The notes: generated by a model from the letters alone, not told the origin. A stretch of DNA of 64,000 nucleotides from JBFJKD01 sp041600415 (GCA_041600415.1 JBFIKF010000005.1:186001-250000), one strand, 5' to 3'; counted from the first letter of the stretch, positions 27,162 to 37,187 are shown. Numbers and translations: made by a program.

Positions 27162-28055
27162 CTAGTCGGTTATACGCATAGAGTAATCCACCGCCCGGCA
27201 GTGCTTGGTCAACGCCCCGCTGGAGATAAAATCCACGCCGTTTGCCTGGTAGGTGGCGAGACGCTGGTAATCGATATTGCCAGAGACTTCAAACTGCGTC
27301 GTGACGCTATGGTCGGACTCGCCTTGTGCGCCGTGACGGGGTTGTTTACCGAGGGTTTTACGCAATGCCACCGCCTCCTCAATCTGCGCCGGGGTAAAGT
27401 TGTCGAGCATAATGCGCTCCACCCCGGCGGTTAATGCCGCGCGGCACTCATCCAGGTTTTCCACTTCCACTTCCACCGGTTTGCCCGGCGCAATGTCCCG
27501 CGCTTTGGCAATTGCCTGGGCAATACCGCCACAGGCGGCGATATGATTTTCCTTGATCAGGAACGCGTCGTACAGGCCGAGGCGATGGTTGTCGCAGCCG
27601 CCGACTTTTACGGCGTATTTCTGCGCAAGGCGCAGGCCGGGCAGGGTTTTGCGGGTGTCCAGCACCCGTATATCGCTACCCGCAATCCGCCGGGCGTAGT
27701 CCCGCGCGGCGGTGGCGGTGCCGGACAGGGTTTGCAGAAAATTGAGGGCCGTTCGTTCCCCGGTAAGCAAAGCGCGGGCATTGCCGGTTAATTGACAGAG
27801 GGTTTGATCGGGATGGATGGCGTCCCCATCGGCCACTTGCCATTGCAATTCGAGATTCGAATCCAGTTGGCGAAACACTTCGTTGACCCAGGGAATACCG
27901 CAGATTACCGCCTGTTCCCGCGTGATGATGACGGCGCGGGCGACGGCGTTGGCGCCGATCAGCAGGGCGGTGATATCACCGCTGCCGACATCTTCGGCCA
28001 GGGCGCTGGCAACATTGGCGGCGATGGTTTGCTGAAGGAGAAAATCTGGCGGCAT
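27162..28055 (-). CDS. nadC: Nicotinate-nucleotide pyrophosphorylase (carboxylating) NadC
   Basis: Converts quinolinate and PRPP to nicotinate mononucleotide in de novo NAD synthesis. It has 297 residues with the QPRTase motifs EDVGSGDITA, RTALNFLQTLSGTATA, DTRKTLPGLR, GGCDNHRLGLYDAFLIKENH, VEVEVENLDE, MLDNF and EVSGNI. Between TLGK and EVSGN there is an extra stretch of about 16 hydrophilic residues (rich in Q, H, G and S) compared with the E. coli protein, at a surface loop before the final strand. It sits next to pilA on one side and ampD/ampE on the other, as in many gammaproteobacteria. Confidence 0.96.
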   Translation of the reverse strand: MPPDFLLQQTIAANVASALAEDVGSGDITALLIGANAVARAVIITREQAVICGIPWVNEVFRQLDSNLELQWQVADGDAIHPDQTLCQLTGNARALLTGERTALNFLQTLSGTATAARDYARRIAGSDIRVLDTRKTLPGLRLAQKYAVKVGGCDNHRLGLYDAFLIKENHIAACGGIAQAIAKARDIAPGKPVEVEVENLDECRAALTAGVERIMLDNFTPAQIEEAVALRKTLGKQPRHGAQGESDHSVTTQFEVSGNIDYQRLATYQANGVDFISSGALTKHCRAVDYSMRITD

Positions 28056-28347
28056 TGGTAATCTCGAGGGTCTGGGGCTAAAAACGAGCGGCGAGTATAT
28101 CAGCCCCTGGCTGGGCTGCTACAGATCGCGCCTGTGTCGCCCATACCGACTCCCGGTAGCGTTAGTTCGGGACTTGCCGGGGCTGGTCACTGCAACCGCC
28201 CTTGACATCACTTCATGTTGTGTAGAAGAATGCGGCGTAACTATTTGATAAATAGAAAACATTATTATCGGTTGAAGCGCCGGCAGGTCTGTTTCAGGTT
28301 CGTGCGGAGAGATTCCTTGAAAATCAGGGTGTTGTTCACTGGCTCCA
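28056..28347. other. Divergent intergenic region nadC / DUF1631 gene
   Basis: 292 bases that must hold the promoters of both nadC (-) and the DUF1631 gene (+). A TTGACA box occurs near 28202, but no good -10 element was found at the right distance. No coding sequence or stable hairpin was recognised. Confidence 0.4.
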
Positions 28348-30783
28348 ATGCGCTGTGGCCCCATGGCTGACAGGCCTGTCAGACCCGGTGATCCGTTTAC
28401 CCCTTCCTCTGGCGCGAGTCACGGTGCCGCACCGGTGCGTATGCTGCAGGATCGCACCCAACAGTTTCTGCGTTCCCGGTTGGCGAATTTATTCAAGCTG
28501 GTCTGGGACGAATTTTTTGAGCTGTCGGACAATACCGACAGCGTCGCATTACAAACCCAGTACCTGGATACCATGAAGGCCATGCGGCTGGAGAAGGCCG
28601 CCATTGAAAGCTCCCTGCTAAATGCGCTGAACGCCGATTATGACGCGCTGCTCAGTCCTGACGACGGGACCGATACTGTCGTTCTGAACAGTTTTAGCGC
28701 CAGTGGACTCAAACTGGTGGGCAATGAGGAGCTGGAGGAAATTATTGCGTTTGACGCGATCGTGTCCCGCGTCCAGGCCCGATGTACCCTGCTGCTGGAC
28801 AGGTTTGCCCGGCGGGTGGGGCATGTACAAAGGCGGCAGTTTAAAGCGCGGGATATGCCAATTTATCCAGAACGTCTGTGTGACAATTTTATTAAAGTGG
28901 TGCGGCCGATGTCGGGTGGCTCGCGGGCGTTTATCGCGTTGTTAAAGACGTTTGAGCGCTGTGTGCTGGCGGATCTGGAAGGCTTTTTAAGCGAATCCAA
29001 CGACCTTCTCAAAGGGCTGGGGATATTGCCGGGCCTCGAAGAAGAAAAAGTCCGTGGCAAGGAAAAATCCGCCACCCGCAAAAAAAATGGGGCTAACCAG
29101 CCAGCCAATCGTAATACTCCGGCCCCCAGCCGCAGGTTGTCCGATGTAATTGAAGCGGATGCGCAACAAGCGTCGGGCGAGACAGCGCCCGCAGCCCCTA
29201 AGCAGCGGATTGGTACAGAGCAGCCGGATGCGGCGGCACAACCGCGGGGTCCAGAACAATCCTTCGGGCGGGGCGCCCAGCCCACGCAGCGCTCGCGGCA
29301 GCACGCGGCGCGGCTGGGCACTGTGAGTCAGTTGCTTGCCAACCTGCAATCAAGCATATCCCCGTCAGCCAGTAAACCGGATTCCGGCAGGCGTGTTCAG
29401 CCGGGTACCACCGCTGCGGAGGGTGCCGCAGCGCTGCTCGACGTGCTAACGGAAATTCGCAGTTCGGGGAAAAAGCCGCCCCAGGCACCGGGCGCACCTG
29501 CGCAGTCCAGTACAGTGCGGGCAGGCGTGCGCCAACAGGTGGAGGAACACCTTGCCAGTCAGGGACGAGCATTTACCGATTTACACCCCATAGATCAGAC
29601 GGCCCTTGAGTTACTGGATTTACTGTTCGCCCAATGGCAGCAGCGGGACTGGGCACCCGGGATGCTGGGGGAGTTATTGCATCAGGTAGAGCTGCCCGTG
29701 GCGGGAATTGCCATGGCCGACCCCGGGTTTTTTGACCGGCAACAGCATCCGGCTCGTCGCTTGTTAAACGAAATTGGTAGCGTCGCCACGGGTTTTGCAG
29801 ACGCCGAACAAATTACGCATGCGGATCCGCTGTACCAGAAAATTAACCAGGTAGTCACAGCGTTGGGCGAAATTCAGGCCGATACTCGACAGTTGTCCGA
29901 ATTGCTGTCGGACTTTATCGCCTACGTGGAAACTGATCGTCGTCGGCTTGCGGCCCTTGAGAAACGGGTGCTGGAAGAGGAAACCGCCACGGAACGGGTA
30001 AACGCGGCCCACACGGCGGTAGAGAAGTTGTTGCGTAGTCGTCTGTCCGGCAAGCAAATACCGTTGGTAGTCATCGATTTTGTGGAGCGGGCCTGGAGCC
30101 GGGTGTTGTTTTTGTCCTACCTTAAATACGGTGTTGAGTCGGATCAGTGGCAGGGCGGGGTGCAGCTCCTGGAGCAGTTGCTGGATATGATTCAATCGGC
30201 AAGTCCGGTTGCCCATGAGCGCCTCGCAAACCTGCTGGATATGATGCGGGAAACCCTGGACGACAGCGGTTACGAGGTGTATCAGTCCAGTCAATTCCTG
30301 AAGAATATCGCCGCATTTTTTGATCGCGAGCGCAGGCGCGAACCTGAGGCGACTGCCATGCCGGTGATACTCGACCCGCGTGAGGCGCGGGAAATTGGCA
30401 ACCCGTATGCGATTGTGGAGATTGACGAAGTGCAAGCGGATTTGCCGGGTGAGGCGCTGCGCGATGGCGACGATCTTGCGCCACAGGTGGACGACGATTG
30501 TTTGAGTCAGGTGGATTCCATCAAAAAGGGCAGCTGGGTGGAGTTTCGCGAGGAGAGCGGTCTGGCACCGCGGCGCTGCCGATTGATCGGCGTGGTGCAC
30601 TCGACCGGGAAATTAATTTTTGGTGATCGCACGGGTAAAAAAGTGGCCGAAGGCCACCGCTACCGCATGGCCGTGATGATGAAACAGGGCAATCTTGTTG
30701 TGCTCGATAATTCTCATTTGTTCGATCGGGCGATGGAACAGGTAGTGGAAGATCTACGTCGACGTCGCGAGAGTGCCGCCTGA
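28348..30783 (+). CDS. DUF1631 family protein
   Basis: Large cytoplasmic protein (811 residues) of unknown function. No signal peptide or membrane segment is seen. Residues about 35-235 are helical and acidic, about 240-370 are a low-complexity Ala/Pro/Gln/Ser linker, and 390-700 are again helical with many Gln and Leu (coiled-coil-like). The final 100 residues (KKGSWVEFREESGLAPRRC, STGKLIFGDRTGKKV) form a compact beta-rich module resembling the PilZ-like end reported for this family, but the classic RxxxR c-di-GMP motif is not seen. The start is ATG 28348, with ATG 28363 as an alternative. In pseudomonads the homologue also lies between nadC and ampD and is often mislabelled thymidine phosphorylase. 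Confidence 0.82.
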   Translation: MRCGPMADRPVRPGDPFTPSSGASHGAAPVRMLQDRTQQFLRSRLANLFKLVWDEFFELSDNTDSVALQTQYLDTMKAMRLEKAAIESSLLNALNADYDALLSPDDGTDTVVLNSFSASGLKLVGNEELEEIIAFDAIVSRVQARCTLLLDRFARRVGHVQRRQFKARDMPIYPERLCDNFIKVVRPMSGGSRAFIALLKTFERCVLADLEGFLSESNDLLKGLGILPGLEEEKVRGKEKSATRKKNGANQPANRNTPAPSRRLSDVIEADAQQASGETAPAAPKQRIGTEQPDAAAQPRGPEQSFGRGAQPTQRSRQHAARLGTVSQLLANLQSSISPSASKPDSGRRVQPGTTAAEGAAALLDVLTEIRSSGKKPPQAPGAPAQSSTVRAGVRQQVEEHLASQGRAFTDLHPIDQTALELLDLLFAQWQQRDWAPGMLGELLHQVELPVAGIAMADPGFFDRQQHPARRLLNEIGSVATGFADAEQITHADPLYQKINQVVTALGEIQADTRQLSELLSDFIAYVETDRRRLAALEKRVLEEETATERVNAAHTAVEKLLRSRLSGKQIPLVVIDFVERAWSRVLFLSYLKYGVESDQWQGGVQLLEQLLDMIQSASPVAHERLANLLDMMRETLDDSGYEVYQSSQFLKNIAAFFDRERRREPEATAMPVILDPREAREIGNPYAIVEIDEVQADLPGEALRDGDDLAPQVDDDCLSQVDSIKKGSWVEFREESGLAPRRCRLIGVVHSTGKLIFGDRTGKKVAEGHRYRMAVMMKQGNLVVLDNSHLFDRAMEQVVEDLRRRRESAA

Positions 30784-30873
30784 TTCAACCGGCTCCGCAA
30801 TCCTTCCCGTCGGGGCAGGTCATCCCGTGCAATTTGCGTTATGTTGCTGCTCCCGCGGAGCGGTGTATTGGCC

Positions 30874-31425
30874 ATGATTGATGAATCCGGCTGGTTGGTG
30901 GGCGTTCGGCGAATCCTGTCGCCGAATTACAATGCTCGACCTCCCGGGGGCGAAATTTCCCTGCTGGTAATTCACAATATCAGTTTGCCGCCCAACTGTT
31001 TTGGCGGGCCCTATGTCCAACAATTATTTACCAATTGTCTAAATCCGGACGAACATCCCTATTTTGCCGAGATAGCCGAGCGCAAGGTGTCGGCGCACCT
31101 GTTGATTGAACGGGACGGTCGGGTCACGCAATTTGTTTCTTTTAACGATCGTGCCTGGCACGCCGGTGAATCCCGCTACGCAGGACGTAGCAATTGCAAC
31201 GATTTCTCGATTGGGATTGAGCTGGAGGGCACGGACACCACGCCCTATACTGATGCGCAGTACCGGCAACTACAGGATACCCTGCGCACGTTGCTGGCGA
31301 GCTATTCAGGGTTGGCGCCGACGCGCATTGTAGGACACTGCGATATCGCGCCGGGACGCAAAACCGATCCGGGCCCCGCGTTTGTCTGGGAGCGCCTGAT
31401 GGCGGGTCTGAACGGCGACGAATAA
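30874..31425 (+). CDS. ampD: 1,6-anhydro-N-acetylmuramyl-L-alanine amidase AmpD
   Basis: Cytoplasmic zinc amidase that strips the peptide from 1,6-anhydroMurNAc during peptidoglycan recycling and so lowers the AmpR inducer level. From ATG 30874 it has 183 residues, exactly the E. coli length, and starts MIDESGWLVGVRRI. Zinc ligands lie in LLVIHNISLPP (His) and GHCDIAPGRKTDPGPAF (His and Asp). CNDFSIGIELEGTD is another AmpD hallmark that separates it from the periplasmic AmiD type. The frame is open to 30841, which would add 11 unusual residues. ampE follows 45 bases downstream. No ampR or ampC gene is present in the window. Confidence 0.95.
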   Translation: MIDESGWLVGVRRILSPNYNARPPGGEISLLVIHNISLPPNCFGGPYVQQLFTNCLNPDEHPYFAEIAERKVSAHLLIERDGRVTQFVSFNDRAWHAGESRYAGRSNCNDFSIGIELEGTDTTPYTDAQYRQLQDTLRTLLASYSGLAPTRIVGHCDIAPGRKTDPGPAFVWERLMAGLNGDE

Positions 31426-31470
31426 CTATCATCACAGGTGCGGTAAACGGAATATGAGGGAGTAATGCAG

Positions 31471-32334
31471 ATGGAATTTCTGGTCATTGTTGCGACGGCG
31501 TTATTATTTTACTGGCGGGGAGCCATGCCCGAGATACAGCGCGACGGCTGGTACGACGACTGGGTTGCGCGGTTGTCCGGTGTTGCCGCGATTGCGGATT
31601 TACCGGCGGGCCCCTTGCTGGTTTCGTTACTGCTGCCAGTGCTGGCGGTGGCGCTGGCACTGGACTGGCTGGGGGGGTATGCCTTCGGTTTGCCCGCGTT
31701 TCTGGTCAGTTTGTGGATGCTGATCTACTCGTTGGGTCGGGGGGATCTGCGCCTGCAACTCGGTGCCCTGAACGAGGATCTGCAGCGCAACGATATACAG
31801 GCGGTGTTTCACGACGCCGCAGTTTTCAATCCCGCCCATCGGGAAAGTTTGGCGGAAGACTGGTCCGGCCTGCGCGGTGAATTACTGCGCGGCATGTCCT
31901 ATCGCTACCTCGAGAGTTATATGGCAGTGATTTTCTGGTTCGCGGTGGCCGGGGCACCTGGTGCGCTGCTGTATCGGCTGTCAGTGCTGTACCGCGATCG
32001 CAGCGTGGAGAGTCCGGAAGCGGCCGATCTCGCTGACCAGTGGTTGTGGTTGCTGGAATGGATACCGGTGCGTCTGCTGGGGTTGACACTCGGCCTGGTC
32101 GGCGATTTTGGCGACTGTATGCGGCGCTGGCGAACGTCCCTGTTCGCCGGGGGCGTACCCGCCGCGGAGCTGTTGGGAGACTACGCGCAAGGTGCTTTGG
32201 GGAGTTTTGCAGACACAGATGAGGAGGTGACTCCAGAGGTTGGCATGGCGGAGCTTGAGGCGCTGGCGCGGCTGTTTGCCCGCGCCATGGTGTGCTGGCT
32301 GAGTGTGATTGCCCTGATTGTGATTATGCGCTAA
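31471..32334 (+). CDS. ampE: AmpE-like inner-membrane protein
   Basis: Regulatory signalling membrane protein of the ampDE operon, whose biochemical role is not settled. About 287 residues with four hydrophobic segments: at the N-terminus, at 50-85, around 150-170 and at the C-terminus. Between them lies a soluble loop containing LSRGDLRLQL-like residues (SLGRGDLRLQLGALNEDLQ). The start could also be ATG 31465, but GGGAG would then be only two bases away; ATG 31471 has proper spacing. The C-terminus overlaps the convergent adenosyltransferase gene by four bases, with no terminator between them. Confidence 0.85.
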   Translation: MEFLVIVATALLFYWRGAMPEIQRDGWYDDWVARLSGVAAIADLPAGPLLVSLLLPVLAVALALDWLGGYAFGLPAFLVSLWMLIYSLGRGDLRLQLGALNEDLQRNDIQAVFHDAAVFNPAHRESLAEDWSGLRGELLRGMSYRYLESYMAVIFWFAVAGAPGALLYRLSVLYRDRSVESPEAADLADQWLWLLEWIPVRLLGLTLGLVGDFGDCMRRWRTSLFAGGVPAAELLGDYAQGALGSFADTDEEVTPEVGMAELEALARLFARAMVCWLSVIALIVIMR

Positions 32335-32870
32335 CGATCGCCCTGAGGTTGCCAGGGAATATCCCCCCCCGCTTCGTGGGCCAGGGTACGGGCGATTACG
32401 AACAATAAATCCGAAAGGCGATTCATATATTCCCCAACCGCCGGGGCAACCGGCTCCGCGGCCGCCAGTTCAAACAGGCGACGCTCGGCCCGTCGACACA
32501 CAGCGCGCGCCACATGGGCCTGCGCTGCTGCCTCGCTACCGCCGGGCAGAATAAACTGCCGCAACGGTGGTAATTGCGCTTCGAGTTGGTCGATTTCGTT
32601 TTCCAGACGCTTTATCTGGGCGGTCGAAATGGCGTCGCTTGCGACACCGGCAATAATCGCGCCGAGGTCAAACAACTGGTGTTGCAGGTTGAGCAGTGAG
32701 GGCCGCAGGGGATGTGCTGGCGGCAAAGCTGCCACCAGCACGCCGAGGCAGGCGTTACTTTCATCGACGGTGCCCAGGGCTTCGACACGCAGGCTGGTTT
32801 TCGCGGTGCGTGTACCGTCGGCCAGGCCGGTCGAGCCCTGGTCGCCACTACGGGTGTATAAACGCATCAT
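32331..32870 (-). CDS. PduO-type cob(I)alamin adenosyltransferase
   Basis: Transfers the adenosyl group of ATP to cob(I)alamin to make coenzyme B12. It has 179 residues with the PduO/MMAB motifs YTRSGDQGSTGLADG (ATP binding), ALGTVDESNACLG, FILPGGSEAAAQAHVARAVC, RRAERRLFEL and YMNRLSDLLFVIAR. It starts within an ATGA overlap at the end of ampG, so the two genes are probably cotranscribed although their functions look unrelated. A B12-dependent enzyme is not encoded in the window. Confidence 0.94.
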   Translation of the reverse strand: MMRLYTRSGDQGSTGLADGTRTAKTSLRVEALGTVDESNACLGVLVAALPPAHPLRPSLLNLQHQLFDLGAIIAGVASDAISTAQIKRLENEIDQLEAQLPPLRQFILPGGSEAAAQAHVARAVCRRAERRLFELAAAEPVAPAVGEYMNRLSDLLFVIARTLAHEAGGDIPWQPQGDR

Positions 32871-34180
32871 GGGTCAGTACCGATTTTAACCGGGGCTCCT
32901 GGTGCCGGAACAGGCTTCTGATCAGAAGCGAACCCCTCAGAATTTGAACCCTGAGAATTCCAGGGGGCCACTTTGCGCAACAGTAACATGCCCGGCACGG
33001 CCAGTAGCGTACAGAGGTAGAAGAAGTATTCCCAGCCAATTTCTTCGACAAGATAACCGGTGCTGGCATTTGCCAGTACTCGGGGCACCGCGGTAAGGGC
33101 GGTAAATAGCGCCAACTGGGTAGCGGTGTGGTGGCGACTGGTGGTCCGCGCGATAAAGGCGATAAAGGCTGCAGCGCCGAGCCCGACACCGAGATACTCA
33201 AAGGCAATGACCAGTGCCAGTAACCACAATCCCCCACCGACATGGGCGAGCAGGGCAAAGCCCAGAATGGAGATCATCTGCACGACGCCGAACACCCACA
33301 ATGCGCGGTTAATACCGATATTAATCATCAGCAGGCCACCCAGAGTGCCGCCGATCAACATCGGCCACAGGGCGGCGTGCTTTGCGATCCAGCCAATTTC
33401 AGAGAGCGAAAAACCCATGTCCAGGTAAAACGGTGTGGCCAGGGCAGTGGCCAGATTGTCCCCCAATTTATACAGACACATAAAACTGAGAATAAGTAAG
33501 GCGTGAGATACCCCATTGCGCTGAAAAAATTCTTTGAATGGTTCCACCACAGCATCCCGCAACGACAGCGGTGGTGGGGACGGATGCTCGGGTTCAGCGA
33601 TGCTCAGGGTAGTCACAATCGCCACCAGCATCCCTGCGGCAGTAATCATAAACACCTGCTGCCAGGGCAACAGGTCAGCAAGGATTAATGCCAGGGAGCC
33701 CGGCACCAGGCCGGCGATGCGATAGGCGTTGACATGTATCGCATTCCCCAGACCCAGTTCCCGGTCGGGCAACAGTTCGCGCCGATAGGCATCGATGACG
33801 ATGTCCTGGCTAGCACCGAAAAAGGCAATGGTGGCGCATAGCGCAGCAATGGTGCCGAGCTGGGTTTGAGTGTCCAGTTGTGGCAGTAACGCGACCGCCG
33901 CCAGCACGGCGATCTGAGTGACCAGCATCCAGCTGCGGCGCCGACCCAGAAAAGGTAGCGGGTAGCGTTCCATCAGTGGGGCCCAGATAAATTTCCAGGT
34001 GTAGGGCAGCCCGATCAGCGTAAACAGCCCAATTTCCTTAAGACCCACGCCCTCCGTGCGCAACCAGGCGGGCACCAGAGAAATTAGAATATAGAGCGGT
34101 AGCCCAGATGCGAACCCCGTGAACACGCAGATAAGCATGCGGCGGTTCAGAATGGCAGCTTCAAATTCGCGATAGGTCAT
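32867..34180 (-). CDS. ampG: Muropeptide permease AmpG (MFS)
   Basis: Inner-membrane importer of GlcNAc-1,6-anhydroMurNAc peptides, the entry step of wall recycling. About 437 residues from ATG 34180 (MTYREFEAAILNRRM), with 12 or more hydrophobic segments. Diagnostic stretches are FTGFASGLPLYILIS in the first segment, LPYTWKFIWAPLMERYPLP, RRRSWMLVTQ and FGASQDIVIDAYRRELLP. The frame runs on upstream to 34240 without support. The C-terminal tail (about 25 residues) is hydrophilic and variable. It converges on ampD-ampE, so import and cytoplasmic processing genes lie back to back. Confidence 0.94.
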   Translation of the reverse strand: MTYREFEAAILNRRMLICVFTGFASGLPLYILISLVPAWLRTEGVGLKEIGLFTLIGLPYTWKFIWAPLMERYPLPFLGRRRSWMLVTQIAVLAAVALLPQLDTQTQLGTIAALCATIAFFGASQDIVIDAYRRELLPDRELGLGNAIHVNAYRIAGLVPGSLALILADLLPWQQVFMITAAGMLVAIVTTLSIAEPEHPSPPPLSLRDAVVEPFKEFFQRNGVSHALLILSFMCLYKLGDNLATALATPFYLDMGFSLSEIGWIAKHAALWPMLIGGTLGGLLMINIGINRALWVFGVVQMISILGFALLAHVGGGLWLLALVIAFEYLGVGLGAAAFIAFIARTTSRHHTATQLALFTALTAVPRVLANASTGYLVEEIGWEYFFYLCTLLAVPGMLLLRKVAPWNSQGSNSEGFASDQKPVPAPGAPVKIGTDP

Positions 34181-34391
34181 GCGGGCCCTAGGATTACGGC
34201 AGATGCTAACAGTAACTAATTGCCCGCGCGGCCACCACATTTTCTGCGAAGTTGGGCTAATTTAGCGATTTTCTAACAGCGCAGGGGGTCCGTTATCGAC
34301 GCCGCGACCTGGAGGTTATTCCTCACGGCGGGTTGAAAAGGGGCCAGCGCAACCCAATGCTTGGTTACATGGCCCGCCCCCGAGAACGCCT

Positions 34392-34829
34392 GTGCGCATT
34401 TTGTTATTGATTTTGATTGCGGTACCCCTGGCCGAAGTGTGGCTGCTAATGCAGGTGTGGAACGCGCTCGGCGGCTGGTTTACGGTCGGCTCGGTACTGT
34501 TAACGGCGGTGATCGGTGTGGCGCTGTTGCGACGCCAGGGTTTTGCCACGTTAGTGCGCGTCCAGCAACGCGTGGGGAAGGGCGAGGTGCCCGCGCGGGA
34601 AATGGTCGAGGCAGTTATTCTGGCGGTGTCGGGAGCACTGTTGCTGACCCCCGGATTTTTTACCGATGCTCTGGGCTTTGCGGGATTGGTACCGGGCTTG
34701 CGGCGCTCGGTAGCGGCGCGGATTTTGAGTCGAGTCCAGCTAACGGGTGGCGCCGGGGTTACCGTTGCGCAACGCGAAAGCGCCCGGGATGCCAATGTCT
34801 TGGAGGGGGAATTTAGGCGCGAGGAGTAG
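34392..34829 (+). CDS. fxsA: FxsA family membrane protein
   Basis: Small inner-membrane protein; in E. coli overproduction relieves F-plasmid exclusion of phage T7, and its normal role is unknown. It has 145 residues with a conserved N-terminal core: LLLILIAVPLAEVWLLMQV, GSVLLTAVIGVALLRRQG, and AVSGALLLTPGFFTDALGF, giving three to four membrane segments, then a hydrophilic tail. The start is GTG 34392. It sits directly upstream of groES-groEL, as in many gammaproteobacteria, but a 174-base gap with promoter-like sequence separates them. Confidence 0.9.
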   Translation: MRILLLILIAVPLAEVWLLMQVWNALGGWFTVGSVLLTAVIGVALLRRQGFATLVRVQQRVGKGEVPAREMVEAVILAVSGALLLTPGFFTDALGFAGLVPGLRRSVAARILSRVQLTGGAGVTVAQRESARDANVLEGEFRREE

Positions 34830-34910
34830 TTGGGCTGTTTCCGTCGGTAGTACGCAGGGACTGTCAGCCGGGCGCGCGACAGGTTGGGATGTTTTTTTAG
34901 GGGGGGTGCC

Positions 34911-34939
34911 CTTGTTTTTTATTTTGGTGCCTCCACATA
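34911..34939 (+). promoter_or_regulatory. Candidate heat-shock (sigma-32) promoter of groES-groEL
   Basis: CTTGTTT at 34911-34917 and CTCCACATA at 34931-34939, 13 bases apart, resemble the sigma-32 elements CTTGAAA and CCCCATNTA (about seven of nine bases in the second box). No CIRCE repeat of the HrcA type was found, which favours sigma-32 control. Confidence 0.45.
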
Positions 34940-34942
34940 GGA

Positions 34943-34970
34943 TTCAGCTTCGGGTATTTCCCGAACTGAA
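34943..34970 (+). promoter_or_regulatory. Hairpin in the groES leader
   Basis: Arms TTCAG-C-TTCGGG and CCCGAA-CTGAA form an 11-pair stem with one bulged C and loop TATTT. It lies just downstream of the candidate promoter and about 20 bases before the GGTGGAG ribosome binding site. It could stabilise the mRNA or affect translation. Confidence 0.5.
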
Positions 34971-35003
34971 GATTTAATAACTTTAGTCAGGTGGAGAGTA
35001 GAG

Positions 35004-35294
35004 ATGAAGATTCGTCCCTTAAACGACCGCGTTGTCGTGCGCCGTAATGCTGAAGAAGAGAAGACCGCTGGCGGTATTCTGCTTCCTGGATCGGCCAAAG
35101 AAAAACCCAATAAAGGTGAAATCGTAGCGATTGGTGACGGTCGCATGCTGGTAAGTGGTGAAATTGTACCTCTGACTGTGAAGGTCGGCGACAAGGTGAT
35201 TTTTGGTGGCTACGCCAATAACACCATCAAAGACGGCGACGACGAGTTGATCATTATGAGCGAAAGCGAGATTTTCGGCGTTCTCGAAGACTAG
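35004..35294 (+). CDS. groES: Co-chaperonin GroES
   Basis: Heptameric lid of the GroEL folding chamber. It has 96 residues, the standard length, starting MKIRPLNDRVVVRR. The mobile loop EKTAGGILLPGSAKEKPNKG that contacts GroEL is intact, followed by VGDKVIFGGYA and the C-terminal ESEIFGVLED. GGTGGAG precedes the ATG. groEL starts 96 bases downstream in the same operon. Confidence 0.98.
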   Translation: MKIRPLNDRVVVRRNAEEEKTAGGILLPGSAKEKPNKGEIVAIGDGRMLVSGEIVPLTVKVGDKVIFGGYANNTIKDGDDELIIMSESEIFGVLED

Positions 35295-35390
35295 GATCTC
35301 GCGGATCCGGTCTGCGAAGACCCGGTCGTTGAAGTCTGTTGACGCAAGTTAATCCATTCAAGAATTTGAGACATTAGAAGGAACAAGATC

Positions 35391-37058
<1,668 letters not shown>

Positions 37059-37083
37059 GTCGAATATCCCTCCAGCTACACCA

Positions 37084-37110
37084 AAGCCCCGCGTAAGCGG
37101 GGCTTTTTTT
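37084..37110 (+). terminator. Rho-independent terminator of groES-groEL
   Basis: Perfect nine-pair stem AAGCCCCGC / GCGGGGCTT with loop GTAA and a following T run, about 25 bases after the groEL stop. Confidence 0.92.
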
Positions 37111-37171
37111 GTGGATAAAGGTCGTACGCGGTGGCCAATACCCGATTTCGGAGTGGGGGAGGGGAATCATC

Positions 37172-37187
37172 ATTTGCCCGGGCAAAT
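37172..37187. promoter_or_regulatory. 16-bp perfect palindrome upstream of the PuuD-like gene
   Basis: ATTTGCCCGGGCAAAT is perfectly self-complementary and lies 137 bases before the PuuD-like start. It is followed by an AT-richer stretch containing a TAGAAT -10-like element near 37232. A binding site for a dimeric regulator is the simplest reading; no cognate regulator is encoded nearby. Confidence 0.45.
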
